Assembly (NCBI GenBank): GCA_951802425.1
Contig: OX637797.1
Location: 806,001-870,000 of the forward strand
Length of the DNA stretch: 64,000 bases
Source of the DNA: Clavaria fumosa
Taxonomy: Eukaryota > Basidiomycota > Agaricomycetes > Agaricales > Clavariaceae
Direction of reading: 5' to 3'
Made by a program: the position numbers and the translations under genes. Below, piece by piece: positions 37,401 to 49,285 of this stretch (positions within the stretch are counted from its first letter, which is position 1; every line of letters starts with the position of its first letter). The notes under the pieces are model-generated. The model had not been told where the DNA came from. It saw nothing but the letters and a program-made list of their open reading frames with translations, and searched no databases.

Positions 37401-37907
37401 TGCAGTATACTTTGGTTTTCGCACCACCAGCCTGGGCATTCGGGTCTTTTGAATGAAGCCCAGGATGATCAAGAAAATAGGCTCTCCACCAACCCCGTAT
37501 AGTGTCTTTTGGCATGAATAGCAGAGCGGTGCTGAAATAAGAGAGCTTAAATGTCAAAGGGCACAATTTCAAGTTATTATCCTTCACAGAAGTGTCACTC
37601 ATGGAGGATGTGAGGCATTCACGCAGTGGAGCGCAGTCAAAGTCACATTGAAATGGGCCTATTACAATGAGGAGACTCCGGAGTCCAGAGTGAAGTGAAG
37701 AGGGATTTGCTCTGCAGACTACAGAGATGAGTAGATAATTAGTGCCAGCATGAAGGACAACACGGTTGTAAGTGCGAGCGGGCAATGACAGTTGTGGCAT
37801 GCACGGTTACCTGGTCACAGGGTCCATGACCAGTCATGACCAGTCACAGAACTGTCATGTGGTTTGTGACTTGACTTCCATTTCTGGTCATGACTGGCAC
37901 AACACTG
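34479..37907 (-). mobile_element. hAT DNA transposon with 8-bp target duplication
   Basis: 3,429 bp bounded by CAGTGTTGTGCCGGTCA on the left and TGACTGGCACAACACTG on the right (imperfect terminal inverted repeats). It is flanked by exact 8-bp duplications CTCCACCT (34471-34478 and 37908-37915). Subterminal regions are packed with GGTCA/TGACC motifs in both orientations, as hAT ends often are. It encodes one transposase gene on the minus strand. Confidence 0.9.
34620..37800 (-). CDS. hAT transposase, multi-exon, possibly degenerate
   Basis: Coding blocks on the minus strand in order: about 37,800-37,310 (BED-finger-like region, CMVCF motif), 37,110-36,850 (serine/proline-rich), 36838-36500 (WVDNGIWLDLVSEFIPG; VDGWTGLNQHHLIAVM), 36475-36230 (VALVSDTSGESRKARRLL; LDCYAHQV), and 36149-35830 (AITRWTSHYLAYSRL). 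Then come 35793-35340 (FIAAIILNPFF) and 35165-34620 (FGTTLTKLRSRLGT, the hAT C-terminal dimerisation region). The D in VDGW/VSDTSG and the W/HPxF-like LNPFF block fit the hAT catalytic core. Blocks are separated by 30-110 nt with GT and AG ends in several cases, so this is likely an intron-containing gene. I did not prove that every join is open, and the ERLFS motif upstream of FGTTLTKLR (near 35,250) needs checking. Confidence 0.7.
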
Positions 37908-38447
37908 CTCCACCTAGCTGCCCTCCTTCAACCCCTGGCTCTCCCTGCCTCCTTGGATTATAGTGTAATCAGGCCTAGATTACCTACCTTTGAACTAAAT
38001 CAGTAATGGCATACCATTGGGACTCCAGCACATATTCAACAACTGCAATCTCATGCACTTTGGTGCTGAGATTCCCCAATTTACCATTACAATCCTGTAC
38101 CATTACAGGAATATCTTGTTCCCAACACTTGCTCTCCAGCCACAATGGGGTGCAACAAATTGCCTTGGTGACATTAATAAACCTCCTCCTGCATCATATT
38201 GAAGGTGGTCACCTCCCATCGATCCCCCCAAACATTATAATGGTGGTGCAAGGGATGCCAACACATGACCCACATGTTTCAACAACCCATGTTCCTGAAT
38301 TTGGAATAAACATGGAACATCCTTCTCTAGGATACCATTACCTTGGCCCAAGGTCAGCCATAATTCATCAGTAAGGGGATCTCAGTGGGCAACAGGTGAA
38401 CAGACACTGAATTCAATGTGTTTAGACCACCCAGTGTCACAGGATTT
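37908..38447 (-). repeat. right arm of the palindrome, outer part
   Basis: Resumes the palindrome after the hAT element and ends at CACAGGATTT, directly before an LTR fragment. Contains the second copy of the 122-codon frame (38006-38374). Confidence 0.85.
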
Positions 38448-38448
38448 C

Positions 38449-38525
38449 TGTTAGGATCACTTACCTAAGCCATCCCAAAAGAGGAGTTGTGGAGAAACTA
38501 GAGAAGATAGTTGGAAGGTCACATG
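38449..38525 (+). mobile_element. LTR fragment, element-1 family, reversed
   Basis: TGTTAGGATCACTTACCTAAG to AAGGTCACATG: the reverse complement of the last 77 bp of the element-1-type LTR. Truncated at both sides of the family consensus. Confidence 0.75.
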
Positions 38526-39008
38526 GTGCTCCTTTCCCTTATCCAACCATCTTCTCGCGCCTCAATTAGGGCGCTCCACGCCCCCTCCAGTAATTTTTTA
38601 TAGCCATTCTGTTTGGGTTCCTGCAGGGTCATGGCTAGTATGGTTAACACCTGTAATTCCTCCATGCCTCCTGATCTGGCCAGCAAGGGGCCAAGTATGT
38701 CCAAGGGGAAGGGATGTGGGGGATCCTGCCTTGCTCCTCTTGCAGAGATCAGCTCTGGGATACTAGACTCAAATAACCTGGATCTTGACCACTTAGACTC
38801 CCAGGTTGGGAGGAGGGCTACCACCCAGAACTTCAGCTCATTGGGGGAGTTTTTTGCTAATTGAGTGGCCGGGCCAGCAAGTAGCTCCTGCAGACCTAGG
38901 GTGCCATCTGCATCCCTGACCTCTGCAGGGCCTGCCACAGCACCGTCTCGTGCAAAGAAAGCCTGGGCAGCAGGTACAGCACCAGGGGAGGGAGCCACAG
39001 ATGGTAAT

Positions 39009-39081
39009 TGTTAGGGATGGGAGTTGGAATACAGAGTATGTAGTAATGCATAGCCTACAATCATTCAACATTGTGGCTAGT
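39009..39081 (+). repeat. terminal repeat TGTTAGGGATGGGAG, left copy
   Basis: Starts TGTTAGGGATGGGAGT and includes GCATAGCCTACAATCATTC. The reverse complement occurs at 61638-61710 plus 63010-63032, where X4 interrupts it. It may be the left terminus of a large element reaching to 63032. Confidence 0.55.
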
Positions 39082-39253
39082 TGTCAGACTTAGTCTCATG
39101 CTCACACAACTTAACATAAGGTCAATGATGACAATACTAACATAAGGGGAAAAGGGCACAAGTAAGAAAAGGACAAAGTATATATAGCGAGAGCTTCAGG
39201 AGTTGCCGGCGTTCCCATGCTCAGACCCCGTACATCACGTGACATGCCCAGGC
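39082..39253 (-). mobile_element. LTR fragment, element-2 family
   Basis: TGTCAGACTTAGTCTCATG to CATGCCCAGGC; matches the first 172 bp of the 305-bp LTR of element 2 with scattered substitutions, then stops. Confidence 0.75.
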
Positions 39254-39259
39254 TCCCCC

Positions 39260-40675
39260 CAGGTTCCCTGTACCCAGATTTTCTTGCACAGGATTGTCCA
39301 CTGACGGTGAGGGAGATATGACTGTGGCAGCAGCAGGGAGGGGATTAGAATTCCCACTCAGCCCCATGGGAGGCAACAGATTCGGCCCAATCCCCACATT
39401 ACTGTTATGGAACCAGGTTTGCTACCTGTGAATAATAATATTTAAGTAAGGGAAACTGAAGTTAACCCTAATAGGAACCTCAAATATTATTACTTTGCAA
39501 GCTCAATGTCCCAATTGAGCTTCTGGTTGCACACTTTCCCATAAACAGATACTAAGATAACCTTAATATTGTCTACAAGGCATTGCTAATGTGGGCAGCA
39601 AATAGAAATATTCTATAGTGACTCAAGCATCAATATCTCAAACAAGGGTAATTGACCAAAGGATCCCCATAGTCATCTCGACTATTTCATCCTCTTACAC
39701 CTTGCTTTAATATCCAACCAATAATGAGATATTAAATACTTAAGTCTATTCATATGAATACTGTACTATGACAATATTCATATCTCTCCAATGGGATAGG
39801 AGATCCTTCCAACATTAAATCTCTGATACCCTCTCTATCCTATCTCCCTTTCACTCTCTTATTCCTTGACCAAATTCCTATTCCTTCTTTAGATATAAAT
39901 TGTTTATATCTAATCCCTATAATACAAAGCAAGACACCAGTTACAACACAGTAAAATTATCTAAGCACGAAAATATTCGTAGCACATGTATTACATAAGC
40001 TTTTGGCATGACTAGACACTCAGTCATTAGCCCTATAACCTGGCTACGCTTACATAATAAAATCATTGCACCGAGCCCAAGGCATTGATGAGATAATCAA
40101 CTATTTGTCCACACTGGTATTTAGACATCAGTGGGACAAATATATTAATAACTCCTTTAGGAGTGGTGCTGGCTCTTAGCTTCAGCTCACTAAGGTGATC
40201 AGGCAGTTTCTGGGGTCAAGTAGGTGCTACTGAAGATGTCCTTCAGTGGCCTATTTATATTGTTTTAAGCCTATCTACTAAATACAGTAATTTCAAGTTA
40301 CATGGCCAAATATTGCATATAAAATCATAATAAAATACTCAGATAATCACATAAAGCATGTACTCTTGCCATATAAGTATTTACTATTTTTATCCTCTCC
40401 CCAACTCGAGTTTTTGAGAGAATGAGTCAGAATGAGTCAGATAGAGTCATTTCCCCTATTTGGGTTCATCCAAAACAGTCTAGACTGTGCTGGAGTGACT
40501 CAGAGGAGGCTGTGCATTGGCCTGATACAGTAAAACTATTATTAGGTATTCCAAATCAGTGTGTGGGCCTCTGAGTCAGTCTGGAAAGAGTCTTCAAAAC
40601 CAAAGGTTTGATTTTAAAGTTCAAACTCCGCTTAAACCTTCCTAATTAGGCAAATTTGTCGCTCTGGCTTGCTCT
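39260..40675. other. AT-rich sequence, no gene recognised
   Basis: About 1.4 kb of AT-rich sequence with no reading frame over 60 codons of protein-like character and no repeat partner elsewhere in the window. It lies between the two inverted-repeat blocks at 39009 and 40676. Confidence 0.4.
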
Positions 40676-41085
40676 CTGCACCTTGACCTCATGTTATCAT
40701 TAGCTAATTAGTTTGGCATACTCCCCCACTATTCCAAACTAATTAGCTTGGAACTTTTGTTATCCAGCACACTGCCAATAGCACTTGAATAAATATAGTA
40801 TTTACCTTAAATACCTTGTCACTGATGCATCCCCTCAACAAGGATGCATGTGCCCTTATCACAGCCCATCAACGTCATGCGCCTCACTCAACATAGTATG
40901 CCATACTGCTGGCAGGCATTGTTTGTTGCTGTTACAAGCGCACCCATCACTGTCACGCTGCCTGTCGCCGTCACTCCACCTGTCGCACTCACTCTCAACA
41001 GCAGCACCCTCCCTCAAGGTACTTCCTGAAATGCTATGTAGTGGCACATGCTGACCAATCCCAGACTGCCGTTCTGCCAGTTCCC
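40676..41085 (+). repeat. inverted repeat partner of 60352-60765
   Basis: About 410 bp, including TCATGTTATCATTAGCTAAT, TTTTGTTATCCAGCACACTG and CATGCTGACCAATCCCAG, which recur in reverse complement at 60352-60765 with a few per cent divergence. Confidence 0.75.
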
Positions 41086-41335
41086 TTTATTGCCCAACAT
41101 GATGAATTCAACAAACTCTCAATATTTAGAGCACACCTGGCTAGACAACATCAAACCCTCCAGTCTATCTATGTGACTACATCTATCTATGTGACTACAG
41201 TAGGTTGTTGGCATTTGGACATTGCCCACTCTCTCACTTTGCCCTTATCAGAGCGAGTTTTTCGTGGCTTCCTAACAACGATGGTGCCTGATCTATCTGT
41301 GACCATAACAGTGCCAAGGGATGGAGGAGGGTACA

Positions 41336-42179
41336 TCAATGATCCCCCAGCTGCCCGCCCAATTCGAGAGATGGACTAACATCAGTGGGGGTGCATATCA
41401 GTTCTGGCTGTGTGTCGGAAGGTGTGGAACTGCCACTACCATTACTTGTTCTGCTATTGACGACACCAGTCTCAGTGACCTTAGCCTCGAACTGCTTCTG
41501 GTCCCACTCCTCAAGCTCCACTGCCAACAGCTTCCAGAATCGTGTTGAACCTGACTGGAGTGCATGCAAGAGCACCTTCACTTCATTTTGAGGATTGATC
41601 TCAGAGGGGCTGCAGAACTTTGAGATTGCCCAGTTCTCGACCACGACCCCATATTTTGCTGTGATACTTGTGTCGAAGTTTTGATAGTACTGTACATGCG
41701 AGGCACTTGAACGGCTGCCGCTTCTCCTACATTTTGGTTAGACACTTGTGGAAATATAGAAATGTGTGAAAAACATATGGAGCTTCTCCATTACAACCCC
41801 TTGTTGGGCTTGTGACAGCAAAACCCCTTTGGTGTGCAAGGGTAGAGTGAAGGGTCTGTTCAGTTTCTAATGCTAGTTGGTAGTCCTGACGGACTTGTCT
41901 CTCAATATGCAGGGAATACTCCTGTAATAGTTGAAGTGTCTGGTAATAGGTCTGTGGATTGGCTCTGAGTAGTCGGTCCTTTATCCAAGTCCTTGTATAC
42001 CTCTGGTAATACTCGAACCAATAGAGGTTCTGCTCAATCGATGGGTGGCTGGTGAAACTCTCAGGAGGGATGACTTGCGACCTTAAAGGCGGGAAGACAA
42101 ATCCTTCCAGTGCGAAGTTCTCAGCAGTGATGTTTGCTGTCAGACTTAGTTGAGGTCTCTCAAGTAAGTGTATAGACAA
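41336..42179 (-). pseudogene. unidentified coding region, two blocks
   Basis: Minus strand blocks 42179-41727 (NITAENFALEGFVFPPL, YYQRYTRTWIKDRLLRAN, a tyrosine/leucine-rich helical sequence) and 41644-41336 (AISKFCSPSEINPQNEVKVL, then FWKLLAVELEEW) look like exons of one protein. The first block has no ATG and begins after CTAAGTCTGACAG, a good branch-point/acceptor pair, so upstream exons may be missing or spliced. Family not recognised. Confidence 0.4.
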
Positions 42180-42659
42180 AAAGATCGAAGCTAGGGTCCC
42201 AGGTCTTATATACTCTAGCTATGGGCTGTACATGATGGATGAGTCATTGATTAAATATCAGAACTGATAGATGATCAGGAAAGCTGCGCATTTGCACTGG
42301 AATGCTGAGTATGAGCAGTGTCGATTCTTGTTGGGATCCGTGTGATAATGATGTCATCAGTGATTGAGTAGGGTCCCTGCTTCAATGCATTACATTGTGA
42401 TTGGCTGCATCTGATCTTGTTGGGGATAAGATCAGAGGATCAGATGGTCTGTGATCAAGCTGGTCTGAGTCATGATCACTTGATCAATTGATGTGATGTA
42501 GTGATCAAGTGAAACAGATCTTTGATCAGAGATCTTCTTACGGGTGATCATGTCTGATGGGTAGGGGTTTGCCCAATTGAGGTCAAGATCAGCCTGTGGT
42601 AGTCACTGGATAAAAGGAGGGCCCTCCTCCTCTCGCCGTCTCTTCAGAGTCTGCCTACT

Positions 42660-43445
42660 ATGTGCTTCGAAGGTCATCACCTCGTCGAGTTCTTCCACAG
42701 CTCTTCCCTCTTCGCTCCCCGCACTGGGGTCAAACTCTCTTGCGATACCTTCCATTGGTGGGTTCAACTCATCCCCGCTGATGCAGACCTTTACTGGGTC
42801 CTCGATCGATGTTTCGCTTGTGGGGATCCTTCCCACCTCATCAAGGATTGCTCCTTGACTCAAGGTCCTTATCAACGTATCTGTGACCTCCTCGAGGATC
42901 CTCATGGTGAGTTAGCTGAGTTGCTTCTCTCTGTCTCCAGTAAGTCTAATTCTCCATAGACTGGGACTGGGCTCCTCCTCATCCTCCCTCACCAACTGTC
43001 TGGACCACCACCCCCTGGAGTGATCAGGGCACTTGGTACCAAGGTGGGCAGGATTGGGCTGAGATCAGTTCTGGTCCTGTACACCCAGCTTACCTCCTCA
43101 GGCCCAGATCTTCAACCTCTGAGTGCCCTGTTGGTGGCGCCTCCACCGTCGCCCTCCCTTCCTACCATTGACCTCCCCCCTGCCTATTCCTCCCTCCCCT
43201 CTCCTATGTTGGATGACAAGGGCCCTCTCAGTGCTGTGTGGGATCTGCGAGAGATATCCCTAGAGACTGGGATCTGGGATGGTCAGTTCGCTTCCCATCC
43301 CCTGAGGGTTGCCCTTGGGTTTGTGGGTGAGTCTGACTTCTCAGACTCTTCTGATGATTCATGGGATGAGGAGTCTCGGGGGTCTGAGTACAGCACCTCA
43401 GGCTCTTCCCTTGATGAAGAGGGGTCTTGGCTCTCCTTTGTGTAG
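42660..43445 (+). pseudogene. zinc-knuckle ORF and acidic ORF
   Basis: Frame 42660-42959 carries an exact CX2CX4HX4C knuckle, CFACGDPSHLIKDC, followed by a short helix. Frame 43020-43445 encodes a proline-rich then strongly acidic C-terminus (SDFSDSSDDSWDEESRG). They could be two exons of a gag-like or domesticated protein, but I see no convincing intron between them. The minus strand of 42905-42603 is also open and acidic, so strand assignment rests on the knuckle. Confidence 0.4.
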
Positions 43446-43574
43446 ATAAGTATAGTACTTATCTTTGTGATAAAATATATATAGCGGGGGTTTAGCCCCT
43501 TGTTCACCTGATTTGCATGGTGTGTCTTAAGTTAAGAATTGAAATTTGTTGGCTTGGTAGTATGGACAACGCTT

Positions 43575-45345
43575 TCATGACACCCCTGCAAGCTGTTTCT
43601 TGAGTTCTAGTCCACTCTGTACATAGTTATTGACAACCGCTGCATATGGTGAGTGGTCAGTAAGTTTTCTTACCTTTCTGGAATGCAATGGTCTCACCAG
43701 TAACGCCTGACAAGCAGTATGCCTCAAACTGACATGCAACAGTTGTGATATGTGTATTAAATGCCATAATAAAGAAGTCAGATGCCCGCTTGCTTGTGGC
43801 AATGACATGGGGCTTGTTATATTCATCAAAACTGCTTCGGGAGGCAAATGCTACTATTTCAACACCAGCCCGCAAATAAAGGGCATCTATCTGTCATACA
43901 ATGTTAGCACTCAGAAAAATAGATTGCCAAGCTGGCATACTTCACTGCGAAGACCCACGAGAGTGGCCCGAGCATCATGGAAAGAGTTGAGCAAGACGTT
44001 ATGTCCAGAGAATCGTTTCATTTCACAGATATCTTCCAGGGGCTTGACTCCATCGTCTTTAGCCTTGATTTTCTCGGCATTTGACATGCTTGCCCAAATC
44101 GCAGAGATCTCAAGTGTTAAAGCTGATACCTTTTTGCAAGGTTCATCAATGCCGAAGGCTGTTAGTTGTGTTGATCAGTTAGGCTAGAATAATGATAGTA
44201 TGGGCTAGTCACCATCATTAATGTGTCTAACCTCAATGCGCAAGAAAATATTCCAATGGTTAATTTTGTGCTGGCCCTTGGAAATGCAAGAGCACTGCAT
44301 AATATCTTCAAAATACCACTCCACACTGTGACCACCAAACTTCTCCCATAGCAGAATGGCTTGCTGCATGACAGCCTCTCGAGCTTCCTGAAGAGCCAGA
44401 CTGTATGAAACCCTGTGCTTTTGACGTTTTGCAGTGAGAATGACTTTTTCAGTAGGCGTCTTCTTGATGTATACACATTTTTTCCGAGTGTGCCAGGCAT
44501 AATGGGTCTTGCTTGCCACGAGTTTCCGAGATACACGCTGCAGGCGTTGGAGAGCATCGCTGGTCACTATTCTGGTCATGGGAGATGACTCTGCAATGCT
44601 GCAACAGCAGTGAATGCCCAAATCAACATAAAACTGTTACATGTGACTCACAGGTGAGATGGTGATACAAGTAAGTAAAAGAGGGAGCACATATGGCTTT
44701 CATAGTAAGCTAAACCATTTGGCATGTTAATCGAGCATGATGAGGCTCCAGAGGAACTGCGCCTCAGTAGTGGGCATCCCTTTTGCACACAAATACTCAG
44801 TAAAATCATCGCCACAGGTAGCAATGTTGTGGGCAGCAATGATGTGGAGAACTGCAGAAGCCACATACCCATGGGCCTGGAGATAGTGATCGGCCAAAAG
44901 GCCTAGCCCTTCAAACGGGGGTAGCTCATCCTCACTACCGGAGACAGTCATTGGCGTCTCAAATGACTTGATGATGCCCCTTAAGTTGCGACAGTGCATG
45001 TAGATACATTTGGTAGCTGCTTTGGTGGGAGATGCAGGTGCTTTGGTAGGAGACGCAGGCGCTTTGGTAGGAGATGCAGGTGGTGTGAAAGATGAAGCCC
45101 CGGCGATGTTCATCTGTGCGAGTTGGGATGTTGCTTTATAAACATTGATATGCCTAGGAGTTACCAAACGGTCTAACAGAGAGATTAGAATCAATGTCAG
45201 AGTACTTGAGCGAAAACTTACTTTTGGCAGGAGATTCGGCTGGTGGGGCATAAGGAGGGACTATTTCTTCATCATGGGCATCCGCTTTGCTGACAAGATT
45301 GTTGTAAAGGGTATGGTTGCCACAGAGGACAATGAAGACAATTGC
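43575..45345 (-). pseudogene. companion gene of the KDZ region, 3' part, split by gypsy element 2
   Basis: Minus-strand protein blocks: 45340-44730 (including three copies of the repeat APASPTK, then LRGIIKSFETPMTVSG and LLADHYLQAHGYV), 44621-44200 (KTHYAWHTRKKCVY, ending NHWNIFLRIEV), about 44160-43930 (KVSALTLEISAIWASMSN; FSGHNVLLNSFHDARATL), and 43875-43575 (VEIVAFASRSSFDEYNKP; NTHITTVACQFEAYCLSG). I recall similar multi-copy proteins of unknown function in agaricomycete genomes. The 5' part lies beyond element 2 at 51242-51824. Deleting element 2 and one ATTGC rejoins the frame. Exon joins not all resolved. Confidence 0.5.
45341..45345. repeat. target-site duplication ATTGC, left
   Basis: Matches 51242-51246 exactly; the 5-bp length is standard for Ty3/gypsy integration. 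Confidence 0.9.
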
Positions 45346-45650
45346 TGTCAGACTTAGTCTCACGGTTCACACAACTTAACGTAAGGTCGATGATGACAAT
45401 ACTAACATAAGGGGAAAAGGGTACAAGTAAGAAAACGACAAGGTATATATAGCGAACGGTTCGGGAGTTGCCGGCGTTCCCACGCTCGGACCCCGTGCGT
45501 CACGTGATGCGTCCAGGCCCGGGTCACGTGATTTTCCCATTATGTAATCCACCACCCATTCGGGTCACGTGACTCGTCTGCAAACTTCCCGCAACTCTTT
45601 CGCGATCCTTTCTTGGCCTTTCCAACCTGCTTATGTAAGCGATCCTGACA
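45346..45650 (-). mobile_element. 3' LTR of gypsy element 2
   Basis: 305 bp, TGTCAGACTTAG to GCGATCCTGACA (TGTCAG/CTGACA terminal inversion). It contains TATATATA near 45444, two CACGTGA motifs, and CAATACTAACAT at 45397-45408, the complement of the predicted RNA 5' end. Confidence 0.95.
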
Positions 45651-45664
45651 TCACCCCCCTCTTA
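45651..45664 (-). promoter_or_regulatory. polypurine tract of element 2
   Basis: On the element strand the sequence is TAAGAGGGGGGTGA directly before the 3' LTR, the expected primer for plus-strand DNA synthesis. It overlaps the pol stop codon (TAA). Confidence 0.75.
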
Positions 45665-48600
45665 AGGCTGGGCGTCTCGACCTGCCAACTTCGCCTTGTC
45701 AGGGTATTGCTGGAAGAAGTCCTGGAGCAACAGTGCAACATTAGTGAGGTTGCGATGAGGTTCCCAGGTGTTCTCCTCTGCAGGGTATCCTAACCACTTC
45801 ACCAAATACTTCACTCCCCGTCCAACCTTCTTGACATCAAGAATTTCCTCCACCTCATACTCCAAGTGGTCGTCGTCAATCGTGGGGGGCGGGGGTGGAG
45901 GCAAGTTCTGGGAAGGGAAAGAGGGAGCAATATACGGGGTGAGTAGCAACTCATTGAAAACCCGGTGAATGCGCCATGCTCGGGGGAGCTTGAGTCGGTA
46001 TGCTGCTGGTCCAACCTTCTCTTCGATAGTGAAGGGTCCAGCCCGCTTGTTGTCAAGCTTCTTGGATGGTCGATCCATTTTCAGGTTCCGGGTATCCAGC
46101 CAGACTAAGTCCCCCTTTGAGTATTCACGACTCGGGCGCTTTCCTTTATCATAGCTAGCCTTCATCGCATCTGCCGCCTTCCCCATTGCATCCCTGGCTG
46201 CTCTTCGGGATTCCGTGAGCTTGGCCATCCACTCGTCTGCTGCAGGGTTCACTTCAGAAGGCGGCTGGATACCACCATTCCAAGGGTGCCGGCCATACTC
46301 CAGATAGAAAGGTGTGAATCCAGTGGCTGAGTGCTCACGGTTATTGAGCGCGAACTCGGCTGTGGATAGCCACTCTGCCCAATCATCCTGCAGATGGTCA
46401 ACATAGGCCCGGAGATACACTTCAACCTCCTGATTGACCCACTCTGTCTGTCCATCTGTTTGTGGGTGGAAGGCAGTGCTCAGGTTCGCCTTAACTCCAA
46501 TCATCCCATAGAACTCCCTCATGAATCTGGACACAAATTGGGTTCCCCAGTCACTCACAACTTTCTGCGGGACTCCATGGTCGCGGAAGACCCGGTCTCG
46601 AAGGATCCAAGCAGCACCAAGTCCCGTGAGGTCAAGGCCAATAGCTTCGATGAGAGTTCATTTTGTAAACTTGTCGACAATGACAAGGATCGCATTGTGA
46701 CCACGTGAGAGGGGGAAAGGCCCAACAATGTCCCAAGAGATGACTGCCCAGGGGCTCTCAGGGACAGGGTGCGGATGGAGCGGAGCAGCGTGCCTGGTAC
46801 GATCAGGCTTGATTCATTGGCATGTCTCGCATCCACCTGCATACCGATTGGAATCCTTCACCATGCCCACCCACCAGTAGGACCTCAGCAGAGCCGCCCT
46901 CAGTTTCCGTGGACCAGGGTGCCCTGCGATGGGGAGGTCATGCTCAAAGGTGAGCACTGCCTCACGTGCTTCTGGGGGCACCCAAGTGATTTCTGCCTTC
47001 TGCCAGAGTCCCATCCGATCTCTCATCCACTCATCATCAAGCTCCTCCGGCTTCTGCACATATACCGCGCTGTTTTTCTGGAGTAGCGTCTCCATCTCCG
47101 ATGTGAATGATGTGCGGGTCTCAGCCTCTGGGAAGACCTGTACTGGTGCATCCTCCTCCACCATCTCTCCATAATCTGGCCTCCGTGAGAGTGCATCAGC
47201 TTTCGTGTTTGACTTCCCAGTATGGTACTTGATCTCGAAGTCAAAGCACTAGAGCTCTCCAACCCAATGGACCTGCCTCGGTTTCAACTTCTGGGGCTTC
47301 CGGAAGTACTGGAGGTTAGCATGGTCCGTCCAGATTTCGATAGTCTCTTCCACCCCAATCAGGTAAGCCCGCCACTCGCGTAGTGCCCGGATTACAGCCA
47401 GGAACTCCTTGTCGTACACATCGTAATTCTTCTCAGCTGCAGTGAGGGCTTTGGAGATGTAGTCTACAACTCTCCAAGTCCCATCCACCTGCTGCTGTGA
47501 GAGAACTCCTCCAGTGGCCAAGTTGCTCGCATCCATTTCTACCTTCCATCTCCCTTTGTCTTGTGGTAGAGCCAAGACTGGGGCTGATACTAGTGCCAGG
47601 CGGAGATCTTGGAAGGCTGCTTCCTCCTCCTCCTCCCATCTCCACGGGACTTTCCCTGTCAGCCGGAAGAGTGGTTTTGCCCGGGCAGAGAGGTTCGGGA
47701 TGTGCCGGCGGAGGTAGTTCAGCATCCCGTTGAATCTCTGTACCTCTTTCACATTTTTCGGTCTGGGCCAGTTACGGATCGCCGCGCCTTTAGCTGGGTC
47801 ATGCTCTAGATGGTTGTGGGAGATCTTCATCCCCAGGAAGAAAACCTCACTCTTCTCGAACTCGCACTTGCTGAGTCTGAGACACAGGCCATTCTCCCCA
47901 AACTTCTTCAAGACCCGATCCATCCAATACCGATGTGTAGCCAAATCCTCTGCAAACACTATAACATCATCGACATAGGCTCGGACATGCCCCCCTGCAA
48001 TCTCTTCTCTCAACACATGGTTCATGAAGCACTGGAAGGTTGCAGGCGCATTCTGCAGCCCAAACCACATAACTGCCGGTTCAAAGAGTCCACGAGGCAT
48101 TAGGAAAGCACAGCGGTGCTGATGTTCTGGCCAGACTTGCATCGATGGGAAACCTCCTTTCGCATCAATCTTGGAATAGATGGTTGCCCCCTTTAACACA
48201 TCCACAGTGTCTCGTATGAGGGGGAGGGGGTACTTGTCTTTGATTAGATACGAGTTCAGCCTAGAGTAATCGATGATCGGCCACAGCTTGTCCTTCTCAC
48301 GTTTGAAGAAGAAGGGGCTCGCGTACGGGGACTTCAAAGGTCGGATTCGTCCAGAAGCTAGCTGCTCATCCACCCAGCAATTCATTTCCACCATCTCTTC
48401 TCGCGTCAGAGAGTATAGCTTAGAGGAGAGGTGTCCAGGGTCTGTTTTAAACTCGATTTTGATATCAAAGTCAGGGCGGGAGCGGGGGAGCTCATCCCAC
48501 TTTGCTTCACTAAAAACCAAAGGGTAGCGGCTGGGCCAATCAGGGGTAGGGCCAGTGTTGGGAAAATGGGTGTCCGGGATACTGGCCGAGGCCAGGGTAC

Positions 48601-49285
48601 TCGCTTTTGGTGGAACTGAGGGTTGAACAGGAGACCGGTGGCTGTGTGGGGAGGAGGCACAGGTGTTGGGGCAGCGGGTGAGCCTTACTTCAGCTTTCAC
48701 CCAGTCAATCTCTGGATTATGACGCTTTAGCCAATCATGCCCAAGGATCGCCGTGTGGGACTGGGTCTTCCCTAGCAGGAAGTGGATCTGCTCCTGGTGG
48801 TCACCAACTGTCACAAGCAGCTCCATCCCATACCGGATCTTACCATCTCTGTTCTGTGTTCCATCCACATTATACATGGTGATTGGATTCAGCAAGGGAG
48901 ATGGTTCCAATCCCACTTTTTTCGCCCACTCCAAGTCCATAAAGCAGTTGGTGCAGCCTGAGTCGACAAGGGCTTTTGTAGTTGCCCCTTTGCCAGTGCT
49001 GAGAGCCTCCAGGTGCACCTGGATGGAGAGCTCTTGGGGCATGCGCAATAGGGTGTCCTTCAGCACCTCTGCAAGGTGCTTTGTTGGCTCCACTTGGCTG
49101 CTAGTCCCCTTTTCTCTTTTCGGTATTTCACTTTTAGCGGTTTCCGTTTCCACTTTGTCCTTCACCTCAGCCCCAATCCGGGTGTGTCTCCGCTGCAAGA
49201 TAGTGTATTTTGGGATACTAGCTGCGGGTACAGGGACAGGAGGGGGGCTGGGATATCTACTCCTGAGACTCCAGTTCGGACTCAC
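45662..49285 (-). pseudogene. pol of gypsy element 2: protease, RT, RNase H, integrase, chromodomain; three nonsense codons
   Basis: One uninterrupted frame of 1,208 codons except for stops at 47249 (CAG to TAG), 46814 and about 46655 (TGG to TGA each), judged against element 1, which has Q, W and W. Domains: aspartic protease LVDSGCTNCFMDLEW (about residue 115-130), RT with LWPIIDYSRLN, FGLQNAPATFQCFMNHVL and AYVDDVIVFAED, and RNase H (EMDASNLATGGVL, IWTDHANLQYFRKPQ). Then integrase zinc region (GCETCQ), core (SWDIVGPFPL; VSDWGTQF; FHPQTDGQTEW) and a chromodomain near the end (EEILDVKKVGRGVKYLVKWL). The pol frame has no early ATG; it opens 30 nt before the gag stop in the -1 frame, so a gag-pol frameshift is inferred. 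With the stops it cannot make full pol. Confidence 0.9.

Larger units (their letters stand above)
38526..39400 (-). pseudogene. unidentified interrupted coding region
   Basis: The minus strand is open from 38998 to 38519 (LLAGPATQLAKNSPNELKF, then DILGPLLARSGGMEEL), a protein-like sequence without a family I know. A further in-character stretch upstream (near 39,400-39,260, proline/serine-rich) suggests one exon split by the 39009-39253 insertion. No function proposed. Confidence 0.35.

Noticed and set aside
38519..38998. Gag of a gypsy element next to the LTR fragment
   Set aside because: Orientation is opposite to the adjacent LTR fragment and no capsid or knuckle motif is present; left as unidentified.
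39260..40675. Copia LTR or gene in the AT-rich stretch
   Set aside because: No TG...CA-bounded direct repeat pair, no polymerase motif and no protein-like frame found.
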